This document shows, piece by piece, positions 1-11,900 of a stretch of DNA of 64,000 nucleotides. Source of the DNA: Sarcocystis neurona (Eukaryota > Apicomplexa > Conoidasida > Eucoccidiorida > Sarcocystidae); assembly GCA_000727475.1 (NCBI GenBank), contig KL647314.1, positions 1,208,812-1,272,811 on the forward strand, read 5' to 3'. The first letter of the stretch is position 1; each line of letters starts with the position of its first letter. The position numbers were made by a program, and so were the translations under genes. The notes under the pieces are model-generated. The model ran no database searches. It saw only the letters and a list, made by a program, of their open reading frames with translations, and had not been told where the DNA came from.

Positions 1-2236
1 GTATGCATACGTACATCCATGGGTAAACAACTACATGCAAGTTTAGGGTGAAACAAGATTTGTACACCAGCAGACTTTCCGCTTGTGTGTACACGCGTGC
101 CTTTGTCTTTATATATACATATAGATATATATAATGGCACGGTAAAACGAAGAGGCGGATAGGGCCCACGCAATTTTATCGGTAAAACGAAGAGGTGGAT
201 AGGGCCCACGAAATTTTATCGGTAGGAAAAGTGTGTAACCTGCCAGTATATGTGCGCTCAATGACTACGTCAAAAGCACTATTGGAACTATACAAAGTTG
301 CACATGTAGATCTACTCGTCCAGCGTGTCCAGTGGTACAAGTCGGGGACGGGTTGTTTCAATTACTTAAAGTACTTCTGCTGCTTACCTGCAACAGCACC
401 AACAGCCCTCCGTCCTCACAGGCGAAGCCTCCTCTATAGCGTCCTCCGGTTTCAATGTAAATCTCACACGCGTGCGGGTCTCAGTACCTAAACATAGGTA
501 CACATTAATATGTATATGAGTATATGGATTACTGTATATATCTACGACCCACACACACGTATACCTAGAATAAATTTGCCTAACTTCTGTTTCCCTCTAT
601 ACTTACACTTGTATCACTGTTCCACAATATGCGTGTCTACGTGCTGAAATCATTAGTCTCCGCCTTTTTTGCATGAGTGTGCCTTTTTCACTTCAATTCC
701 ACGACTTGTGTTCGCCTTCCATTCATGTCCTTCCCACGTGTTCTTTCTCAATGAGCACCTTTCTTCTACAGATGCATCTGCTTCAACACTCTCTGCTCCT
801 AGGTGCCTGCGCATGCCGCGAAAAGTATTCGACACGCGCATCGTTGTCGTGCATCACACCTCGAAATATAAGCGTCCTCTCCGACCTCATACCGTCACGG
901 CGATAAGAAGTAGCATCCGCCTCGCTTTTTCTCAGAGGCACCTTGAATACTTGTGTACATATGCGGACGGGCAGGTTCATCTTTGCATGCTGCTGCGTGT
1001 GTTTTTTGTGTAAGTAAAGCCATTGATGGCCGCATCAAGCAAAAAGAGTTCCACAGGCGGACAAGTGCTGCCTTGGCTTTGTGGAGGGCTACGCGATAGA
1101 GGAGGTGCCCATTGTTCTGATTCGTTAGACCTTAAAGCCATCATTCTACGAAATTTTCTTCGTTTTCCGCGCACAAGTCTATTTAGGTAGAATACTCATA
1201 CAGAGAGAAATGATGCCACATGCAGCTGTTGTGGCACAATCCACATATTAAAGGCTCGGTACACACAAAGTCTACGTAAACATGCGCGGACGGAAAGTGA
1301 GACTATGCCGCTGTATTACAAGCGGAAGGGAGCAGATGCGATAGAAGGATGCGCTGCTTTCCAACTGTCCTTACCATCAGGTTTCGCGTTACGCTCTGCC
1401 CTGCTAAGAGGCTTGCGTCTTGCGTGCACACCCTCTCTCTTGAGGAGGCACGTGGCCATATCCTACTGCAGCCACTCACATTTTTTGGTTCTCTTCACCC
1501 TCTACCAAGCGCGCACGTACGTCCTTTGTATGCGTATATAGTTCCCTTACACTCTACCAAGCGCGCATGTAAACTCTTCTCTCTTTGTCCGCGTATGTTG
1601 TTGTATGCAGAGTCCTTTGATGTGTACCGAGATCCATCTTAATGCGTCCTCTCTGTTGATGTAAAGGCGTGCGAGTTGCCTTTTCCAAAACTACTGCTAT
1701 CAGGACTACTACTATTACAATATACATGCACATATACACACGCATATATTTACATATATATATATATAATAAGTGCATGTAAGTGTACGTGTAAATGTTT
1801 TCTAGAGTTCGGTGGCGCATGCGCTGTCGGCGGGTTGCGCTCGCGCCCCTGCCTTAGGGAGACTTTCGAAGTGCAAACATTTCTTCAGCTATGGAACCTG
1901 CTTAAGACGCACGTGCTTCCTCCGCTCCTGTATTTCCACGAGTGCTTGCACTCTCCGTTCGTTTGCCACGAAGCCGAAGACAGAGCCGTGATACCCGAAA
2001 TACTCACGTCTCCACCCTGAAAACGAAAGTCACGGGTGTAGCTCCACCCGTCAGGTGTACGTACACCCGGCTAACGTTGAGATGCTACACGCACTGCAGC
2101 AAAACTACCTCCAACAAGACGAAACACAGCCGTTCACAAACAAAGACAAGTACACAATTACATATATATATATATGCATATATATAAAACTATCCGCCTA
2201 GAGACGTGAACATGCAAATGCGCGTAAAGTACGCGT

Positions 2237-2276
<40 letters not shown>

Positions 2277-2459
2277 ACACCCACACGTGATGCACGTTCA
2301 TGCAAACCTACACGAGCGTATACTTGCCGTATGTACATGACGGCACAGGAGGCAGTACACGCACACGCCCCTTTGTATTGCGAGTGGATCCACATGTGGG
2401 CCCTGACGTGCGGATCTCGAGAAAAGCCACTGGCGTTTTTTCACGAGGAGCGCGTTTTT
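1..2459. other. left-edge stretch without a recognisable gene
   Basis: No conserved protein or RNA gene could be recognised. The stretch is mixed-composition DNA with a near-exact short duplication at about 141-223 (the phrase ggtaaaacgaagaggyggat occurs twice, 40 bases apart), TA-rich microsatellites near 1735-1770 and 2160-2190, and a long AT run at about 2246-2274. A perfect 14-bp palindrome lies at 2054-2067. The small open frames are short, rich in Cys/Tyr/Leu and overlap on both strands, as expected of non-coding DNA. If the RRP45 gene ends at 2460, this would be its downstream flank. Confidence 0.5.
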
Positions 2460-2993
2460 TTACCGGACTTTCCTTGCCTTTTTGCTCTTCACGAAAGGAC
2501 TGTTTGCTGCTGCGCTGGCAGGTGTCTTTCCTGCTTTGCACGCAGCAGGTCGTTCGTCGGACTGAACCGCGCCGGCAACGGCAGCCGTCGGAGCATGAGC
2601 AGCGGCAGCAAGTGCAGTGGCCGCTGTGGCGCGTATGCATTTCAGAGCTGGCGAATCGACAGCAGCAGGAGGAAGGCCCCCTCGGTCCTCCGGTTCATTG
2701 CTGCTGGTGCTGGTGCCAACGGCTGCTCCTGACGCTACTACTGGTGCTACTGCTGCTACTTCGGCAGGAACGCGCGCCTGCTGAGCGGCCTCTTCCGCTG
2801 CCAGGGCTTTCAGCGACACCGCTGCTGCAGTGTGAAGCGTTGCCGCTGCTGCTTTCTGGCGCAACGCAGGAAACACAGCTGCTGCGGCAGCATCGCCAGC
2901 AGGCAATGTGCGACCTGTGGGCAAGTCCAGCGTGACGCACGCCTCCTCGTACCTGCCCCAGGAAGCAGCAGAAGCAGCGGCACAGGTGGGAAG
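2460..2993 (-). CDS. probable C-terminal exon of RRP45, or exon of a separate gene
   Basis: The frame is open on the minus strand from 3119 to a stop at 2460. It reads as an Ala-rich protein tail containing WGRYEEACVTLDLPTGRTL, ending in a basic stretch (KSKKARKVR). An acceptor (gatcag) before 2993 would join in phase 0 to the candidate donor after 5725 (aag|gtgggg). That join extends the last RNase PH helix as IQSFIK-LPTCAAASAAS, resembling the C-terminal helix of EXOSC9, whose own tail also ends in Lys/Arg. The pyrimidine tract before the acceptor is weak and the intron would be 2.7 kb, so this could instead belong to an unrelated minus-strand gene. Confidence 0.45.
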   Translation of the reverse strand, partial: LPTCAAASAASWGRYEEACVTLDLPTGRTLPAGDAAAAAVFPALRQKAAAATLHTAAAVSLKALAAEEAAQQARVPAEVAAVAPVVASGAAVGTSTSSNEPEDRGGLPPAAVDSPALKCIRATAATALAAAAHAPTAAVAGAVQSDERPAACKAGKTPASAAANSPFVKSKKARKVR

Positions 2994-5900
2994 CTGATCA
3001 CACGCTGTCGGACATAAGAAACAGCAGCAGTACCTGAGGAGTGCGTAGTCTACTGGGCGTGCGTCTACACAAACAGCCACAAGCACACGTATGTACACAG
3101 AAGTATGAGGAGAGGTCAAGGACGGTGCTGGGGTGCAAAGCTGTTCGTTGGCATGCTGTCACGCTTCTTGATAAACCCTGCGGTACCAGAAGACGCGGAC
3201 GTACACCTCCACGCGCCAGTAACACGTACGAGTACTAATAACCGTCGCCGAAGGTATTTATGCGTACTACGTGGAACTTACAACGGCTGTGCTACCGTGA
3301 CGAATTCTCGCGAAGCTGAACTGTGAAAGGTACGCATCAACACACCGGCCGAAAGAAATGTTTGGCTATATATAGGGTGCAGTAAGGCACTGTTTCTTGT
3401 GCACATACACGTAGGCAACAACGCAACGGAGAGGACGAGGCGCGTTTTCAGTAGATCTACATACAAGTGGATGCTACAGCGTACACGGCGACCGCTACGA
3501 GTACGTAGGGACGACTGATTTGAAGCAGAAGAGGAGTAGAACCGAATTCTTATAATATACGTCAAAGTATGCTCGAACATATATATATATATATACATAT
3601 ATCCACAGACGTCTACGTTACAGGACGCTAAACACGTACAGAAAACGAGAAAAACGCGGTGTGACACTTCGCGTTCCTTCGAATAATGGTAGTAGTATCA
3701 TACACACAAACACGTACACAGTGACATCTAAGTATATACTACCTGTAGAAATGGGCACGCGTAGAAGAAACGCTGCTCGAGGCTATATAGACGAACACAT
3801 ATTACTTGTCAACGTGTACAGGGACGTTCACGCCAACATATACACGGAGGAAAAGAGGGAAGCGAAGCACCTGCATTTGAAAGAAGACGACGTGGCGAGA
3901 AAACTAACGAAGGGTAGTGCGACAAAATGCAGACATACACACATCTCTGCCTACACGTATGTGGACACAAAGAAATCCTTCTTCTTCCCCAGGCAAATAC
4001 CAAGGTGCCTGCACAGAGAGTATCACCGACACACATGCGACGTGCTTGCCGCAGCTGCAGGCAGGGGTGTTTCTGCTGTTCCTATATTTGCGTCTTACCT
4101 GCTGATAGCATTTTCGCGCTGCAGCCTCTTTCTTCTTTCCCTTTCTTCGTCTGCTGCTCCGTTGACAACTGACAGAATTTTCTTTGCATGCTGCGTGGCC
4201 ATCTGGAGCAGCGGGAGCAGCAGCAGAAGCAGAGAAAAGGAGCAGCATTACCACCACGAGCAGCAGCGGACCCATAAGCAGAAGCAACAGCAGACTCAGA
4301 AACAGCAGCGGCAAACCCAGAAGCAGAAGCAGCAGCACACCAACAGCAGCAGCGGCAGCAAGACCGAACCCAGAAGCAGCGGTAGCAGTAGCAGCAAACC
4401 TAGAAGCAGCTGCAGCAGCAGCAGCAGCAAACCCAGAAGCGGCAGCGGCAGCAAACCCAGCAGCAGACGCAGCCAGCAGCAGGCCCGGGGGCTACAGATC
4501 TACGTCTTTGCACAAGAGAAGAAATGATGAACTATCTCTAATCATTATCGTCGGTTTTCGCTTCAGTCGCCGCCGTCTTGGCAGCAGCAGTGCAGCGGTG
4601 CTGCGGGCTGCATGTCCTTCTGGTGCAGAAATGTTATCCGATTCACCAGCCCTTCTTAAACATCTCTGTGGACACGAGTCAATACAAAAATCATCTGTGG
4701 ACATGGCTAGATCAAAGAGATCCCTCTGAACATACATGTATACATACGTATGTATACACATAACTATGCTTATATACAACCGTTTACACGTATACACAAA
4801 CTTACGTGTACAATATATGTATCTATGTATATACATATAGATACGTATAGATACATATATGCTTATGTATTAACGGTTATAGGCATACCCATCCTTACGT
4901 TTACATACACGTATATATATATATATATATGAGTATGCATATATATACGTTCTTACGTATACACGTACTTATAAATATGTGGTCACAAACCCAGAAACAC
5001 CTACGCATACAAGAATGCGTACGCATGTATTTATGTACATCGATTTGCATACATGCATACCGTCTTGTGGATCTTATTTATACACATATATAGACAGACA
5101 GTCGTAATATATATATATATATACAAATTCACAACGACTATAGAGTCGTCGCGATGCTTAAAGAGGCGCATCTTCTCGGTTGCCCGTTACACTAGCGGAT
5201 GACGTGAGGCAGGTATGCTGTTGTCACTTCCTTTGCAGATGCTGCTGCTGAAGTGAGTGCCACTTCTCTTGTTGTTTCTGCCGCGGCTTCTGCCACGTTG
5301 CTGGCTCTCTGCTGTTACTCCCCCTCCTCCTCCTCCTCCTCTTTTTTTGCTGCTGCCGCAGCTGGTCCTGGTGCTGCTCTTGCTGCTGCTGGGGCGGGCC
5401 ACCTGCTGCGCCAGGCGGTGAAGCTGATTCTGTCGCTGCTGTCGCTATTACACTCGCCGGTATCACTACGACCGCTGTGCTGCTGGATGTCTGTGTTGCC
5501 CCGTTGCGCTTTTCTCTTCTTTCTCCTGCTGCTGCTGTTCTTCTTCTTCTTCCCGTCCTGCTGCTGTTGGTGTTAGGGCCGCCCTCGCTTCCCCTCTTGG
5601 GCTGTTGTTGCTCCCTCGGCTCCTCTGGCGCTGATCGTGCTGCTTCTTGGATCCTGCCGTACGGTGTTCTTGCTGCCACTGTTGCTGACCATGGTTGTCG
5701 ACCGGAAATCAGGGAGCTCCCCACCTTTATGAAAGATTGAATTTCTGCGAACCGCAGCGCAGGCCCGCCCACTTTGTACACGCCGCAGAGTTCTCCCTGT
5801 CCACTCACTGCAACGGAGATCTACGTAGGCACAACATCACCGAGCAAGACCGGCAGCACAGGCAGAGACAGCAGTGTCAATCCCACGGTGAGCAGCAGCA

Positions 5901-8900
5901 GCGGCGGAAGTGGCCGTTCGGGCAGCAGCAGAAGCAGCAGCAGGAGCACCAACACAGCAGAAATTCTTGCAACAAGAACAACAGCTGTGGCAACAGCAGA
6001 AATTGCTCAGGAGTCGCACTTCCCAAACTAACAGCAACGGCGGCAGCCACATGCAGCAGCGCTAGCACCACAAGAAGCAGCAGCAGCAGCAATGTGACGA
6101 GCAACAACAACAGCACAAGCTACAGGACGCGGGCAGGAGCACCAGCAGCAGCAGAGGCGTCAGTGCCCAGATACAAGGGACAGCAGTAGCGGCGGCTTCT
6201 GCGGCGTCGAACACAGATGAGAGTCATGCTCCTACATGGAAGCTGAAGAACGTCCTCCACACAAAGCAGCAGGTGCTGCTGCAGCAGAGACCAGCACCGG
6301 GCAGCAGTTTTATTGCTGCAAGGACGACCAAGACGCAGCAGCACACAACGAATTCCTGGTGTGTAAAAGCTTCGACGAACCGCCCCCACGCGCCCCCCCA
6401 CACGCAGCTGCAGCAGCAAACCCGACGGTGAAAAAGCTTGAAACAGCCGTGGCAGCAGCAGCAGCAGCAAGCCGATCAGTAGGAAATGCAGATACAGCGG
6501 CCCTCATCGGGTGGAGAGTGTCGCAATGGCGTGACGGTGGCGCCGGTCGCAGGAAGAAATAAAGAGGAAACGCCATTCTTGGTAGTGTGCTGGGGAAGAA
6601 GTCTCGAGCCACGACGCAACACACCAGGAGGAGAGGGAGAGGAGCAGCAGGATTCAGCCGGCTGCAATACCACACACGCTTTCGAACACGTGTGCAGCAA
6701 GCAGCCAGCAACAGCAGAGCAGCAAAGAAAGAACTGGAGGCTGTTGTAGCGCCGTGCAGACTAAGCAAAGGCTTTCCGATCCCAAGCAGAAGAGAGAGAT
6801 GCACACACATTTGCATATACGCAGGCGAACTCACGTCCACGTCTGCGCGCACATACGCATGTATGTCGTGGTACCGAGTAGTCTGCGTTAGGAGCCCAAC
6901 CCCTGCACACACGCAGACGGTGCTCTACGCCTGGTGACACAGTCCTGGGTCCACACTTCTGCTGTACATATCTGGGCGCATAGACAAACAAATATACAAA
7001 GGACTGCATGCGCGTTTGTTGTACGTATATACAAATATATATGTATATATATGTATGTGAGTGCATTTGGCGTTTCCGCATGTAGCCACTGCGTTAGAAG
7101 CTCCCACGTTAGTAGTCACTGAGGAAGCAGACAAAGAAGAAGCTGCGGTGAGTGTCGTCGCGTTCACGGAAAATCAGCTGCCAGGCGAATCGTCTGAAGT
7201 GGAGAATATGCACACACGGACGTCCAGGTAGAGGCAGAGGCACACCGACACACAGACAGCAAAAGTATACATTTTTACAGGTTCGCACGGATGTGTACAC
7301 GCAAAGGAAAAAGTACACATATATATACATTAATGCGCACATATGCACTTCACATATATATTTAAATATATACACATATGTATATGTATACACATATGCA
7401 TACCAGTGTACATGTATCCATATATGTATATATATATGCATATGGCCATACACTCGTGTCCACGTACGACCACATGAATGTATGTGTACCTGTGTAGTTG
7501 CACACATGTGTATAACGCCCACAAGAGCGTCATCCCCCAAGCGTGCGCAGGTAGCTAGGCGCATGCAGACAAACTTACTCTTCCAGGAAGGACGGCCTCC
7601 TCTGGGGCGGAAGGATCCACAACGAAGACGAGAGAATTTACTGCCGCTTCTTCGGCCTCTGCTACCTCCTGCAGCTGCTCTGCTGGTGGCCACGCACTGC
7701 CTGTTCCTGCTGCGTCGCTGCTGCTGCTGCTCGGTGGGGGAAAGAAGCCGAAAGAAACCAGAACCGGCAAGTGATGCATGCAAAGCGGCAAAGGCTCTCG
7801 CTCCGCTGCGGAATGCAGAAGCGCTTCTCCGCCTTCAAGCGTCACTGCCTGGCGGTCAGCAGCAGAAGACGTGCACACGAAGAGAGAGAACACAGGAGAA
7901 GGAGAAAAAAACGTCGAAGAGGACGAAGAGGCGGACGAAGGAGGAGACAACGAAAGAGAAAAGAGCAGACCTACCGAAAGAGACAGAAAATAGAGAATGG
8001 AAAACACGAACAGCTGCGCGCGCATGCGGCCAACCTCAAGTGTATACGTTGAGAGAGAGCGACAGCAAAGCGAAGAAGTAAACAAGACGTTCCGTATATG
8101 TCTACACGTGTTAGTGGTCCTGCACATGTGGAATTCATGTGCGCAGATGGAAACTCAAAGGGCAACACGCACATATATACACCTGTGTACGAAAGATGAA
8201 AAATGGGAGTGCACGACCCACCCGCTATTCACGTACATGCAATACACACACATGGGTCTGTACCTGTTTACACGCCGCTACACACGTGCAAGCGTCTTCT
8301 GCGTGTGTGCAGGTAATTGCTTCCAACATATCTCCCGTAGATAAACGCTACAAAAGGAAGCAACTCTTCTTCTATCTATACAGGTCTCCTCCTGCTGTCT
8401 ACAGGCACATATATATATGTACGTGTATATACGTGTATGCACAAATACGCAGAAGCACAGATATACACATATATGTAGACGGGGGCAGAGAGAGAAACAC
8501 ATAGGCACCTCTATACATGTAGATATATGTGGCAGTGGGTGCGCAGTTCTGTACGTGCACGTGGACGAATCCAAGCACCTTTCCTCCCGCTCTGGGATAT
8601 ATACAGCCAGTGCATGTACATGTGTATACATGCACGGATATGTAAGCCCAGATAAGTAAGCGTACTCGTGGTTTGCTCGGCAGATTGGTATAAACAAAAA
8701 GGACGTACTCTTCATATAGGGCTCGTATATATAACGACATGCACACTGCACCATGTACACATGTGAAGGAGATAAGTGTGCCACTTGTGGTTCAAGACTG
8801 CTGTACACGTGGATATATAAATGTACGAGATAAAGAGCAGGAAGCACTACGCGACGTGTATATGTGCATGTACGTGAAAAGGGCAAGAAGCACTACGCAA

Positions 8901-11900
8901 TGTTGTATGTTTGTGTGTGCATATGAACGAAGACGTGCAGTGTTTATATATGTGTATACACGTACGCAGCGATATGGATGGAGAGATAGGAAAGCGGCAT
9001 CGAGACATATATATAAACAGCAACGCTTCTCTTTACTTGCCTGTGTAGGACACTGTAGATTACATACATGTCGTAGAAATACGTATGGGTTTATATGTGA
9101 AACGATAGAGAGAGACGCGCTAATAGGTGTGAATACGTACGTGAGCATACACGTAGGACTGCGCGCCAATATGTATGTACGCATACGTGTCCATTCACAA
9201 TCACAAGGTAGGAGAGAAATATATACACGTAGATAGCAACCCCTCTGTTTAGATTGATAGAAGCATTCGCAGAATAAGGCAGACTGCGGACAAGAGCAAG
9301 AGGCGGGAAATACAGGCCCACGGCACGTGCATGCATCCCTGCGTGCGTATTGCTCCACAGGCTGTGTACAGTCCCTTGTGAGTGCTGCAGACGTGCATTC
9401 CACGCTTGAACACCACGGGTCAATCTTCACGCGTGCCTCTGTATAACTCTTCACGTACACACCTATACAATATATATATGTGTATATTTTGGCGTGTCTC
9501 ATTCTGCTCGCGCACGCACACATATATTTCAACGGCGCACATATATATGCATATATACTGTGGTGTCCTGTAGACGCAGATAAACAGAAGTGTTGCTGTA
9601 CATATGCATGTGTATATGTATATGGGTGCCTTTATGCCTGTCGACCGGTCGCCCGTGCCTGGAGATTTGAACGAGCGCAGCCCTGCGGATAAGGCGAGAA
9701 GACGCGTAGAAGGTTCCCTCTGCACCGCTGGCGGTCCTGCTGCCGAACCTGGTGCTGCTGTCGCTGCGCCGGGTCTTCCCGTGATGCTGCCGCTGCGGAC
9801 GATGGCGTGCTGCTGCAGCGACTGCGCCGGGTCTTGTCATGCCGCTGCGCTGCCATGTCCACTGCGACTGCCGGGGCTGCCTGGCGCGGCAGGGTCGCCT
9901 GCCGCTGCTGCTGGGGTGCTGTGCAGCAGCTGCGCGCATGCGGTTTTCTCTTACGTGCTTGCGGAAGTGCAGAAGGCCGCACACAGCTGCGAGCATGCAT
10001 GCGTCGATAAGATTGCCGTCATCATCCAAGATTGTGATGCAAGCACGTACGTGCCACGCCTGCGGAAAGAAGACAGATCCGCAGCAACAGCAGAAACAGG
10101 CTCGCGCCCCGCCAGCATCTCAAGCAACGGCTGCTGCTGCTGCTCCTGCAGCACCGCGCGTATGCAAGCTTCTGAGAGACATCTGCGCCAGAGGACTTTT
10201 CCCACGCGCTGCAGCACCGAATCCCCATGCATTGCAGCTGCGCCAGCTGCAGACGAGCTGCTCGCCCACGACGCAACACGCGGGACTGTGCGGGCACGCA
10301 GGCTGCAAAAGTGGAGAAGAACAGAGCTGGTTTTGTCTTACATTCCCGTGGACGAAGGCAAATACTGTGCAATGGATACGCACACACGCATCTCAAGCAC
10401 CTATATGCAGGAGCATATATATACACAAGGACATAAACGGGTGCATACATCTGCTGTGTCGGGTGCGCCGCGGGCCGTCAGCGGAACGCACCCGCGGTCC
10501 TGCGTTCGACACGTGCTGCTGCCTTAAACGGCGCTCGCCGTACGCAGAAAACGACCAAGCATACTGCCAGGCGTGTGCAGATCTCCGGCGAGCTACTCGT
10601 GCGCCCACACACACACACATATATATGTGTCCTGGTGCACATATATATACATAGATATATTTACACGTGGGCATACAGATGCTGCGGTCCAGCGTCTTGG
10701 CTGTGACCTTCGGCCAGAAAACTGAGACGCTTGCATGTCCCAGGCAGAGACACCGGGGCAGGAGAGGAAGCAAAAAAAGAGAGGGGGAGCCTGGTGGGAG
10801 TGAAGCCAAGACACACATGTGCGAATGTCGGAGAGGCGCATGCAGATGCATGCTCTTGCAAACTCCGCTGCACGTCTCTGGACACACGAAACGACGAAGC
10901 GGCCGTCCAGAACCGCTGAAGCAGGTGACGCAAAGCCACCAAGATCCTCGCCTGCTCGCATGCTTATTAAGAAGTGTTGTTCTAACGGACGAAGAAATGA
11001 CTATCTCTATATGGAAAGAGGGAGACCGGGAAGAAGAGACGGAAGCAGATGTGGAACTCGACGCAGTTGCAGAAGTTGTCAAGACAGTGACTCGAGTTCT
11101 CAGTCACCCACGAAGCCAAAAACGCGTGTCTTTTTGAGACACCTGCATCTTTCGTGTCCACCTACGAAGAAATATATATACACATAGTAGATATATACAG
11201 ATATATGCAGATGCACACATATATATGAACGTGCGTATATATTCTAAGGGATACTCGTACATAAGTCACTCTAGGTCGGTGTCACTGGTAACGCAGGAGA
11301 CGAGCACAGCAAGAAAACAGGGCTGCTGCGGATGCAAATTCCCCCCCGCCTGCTGCATCTGCTGCTGTCTTTCTGTGGCCTTTGGGGCAGCTGCTGCGCT
11401 ACCGCTTCTTCCGCTGCTCCTATTATGCTACGTGCGCTCCTACTGCATCTGCTGCTGCTGCACCTCCTTCCTCTCCTCTTTCTGGGTCGCTGCTCGACTG
11501 CTGCTGCTGCTGTCGCGCCGTCTGCACCACCGCTGCTTTTCTTCCCTCCTTCCTGCTCGTGCTCCTCCCTCTTTTCTCGTGTTCTTCTCTTTCGTCCTCT
11601 GGTGCTTGTTTTCTCTTCTTCTTCGCAAGACGGTGCTGCAGCTGCTGCTTCTGAACCCACCCATTTAGAAGCCTGAATGCAGAGGGCTTCGGTGTCCACG
11701 ACGCCGCTGTCTCGCAGGAGCTGCTTCAGCATGCGCTCGATTTCCTTCTCCATTTCTGCGCTGCTGCTTCTGTTTCTCTTGCTGCTGCCTTCAGCTGCAG
11801 CAGCTGCTGCAGCCGCAGCCGTCGCTCCCGCGAGTTCAGCAGCAACCGCCGGGAGACAGGGAGACAGGGAGACACGAAACGACACCTCGCCTTCCGAGGC

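Noticed and set aside
6236..6562. 108-codon plus-strand frame starting MEAEERPPHKAAG
   Set aside because: Reasonable composition, but it lies wholly within RRP45 intron 5 and has no domain or splice partners; treated as intronic CAG sequence.
7152..8081. 309-codon plus-strand frame with Lys/Arg/Glu-rich end
   Set aside because: It overlaps RRP45 exon 7848-7579, which matches EXOSC9 on the minus strand with consensus splice sites; the rest is Tyr/His/Cys microsatellite translation.
9604..10527. 307-codon plus-strand frame
   Set aside because: Antisense to the RRP45 exon 10059-9955 that encodes the conserved DDDGNLIDA block; the remainder is Cys/Ala low complexity.
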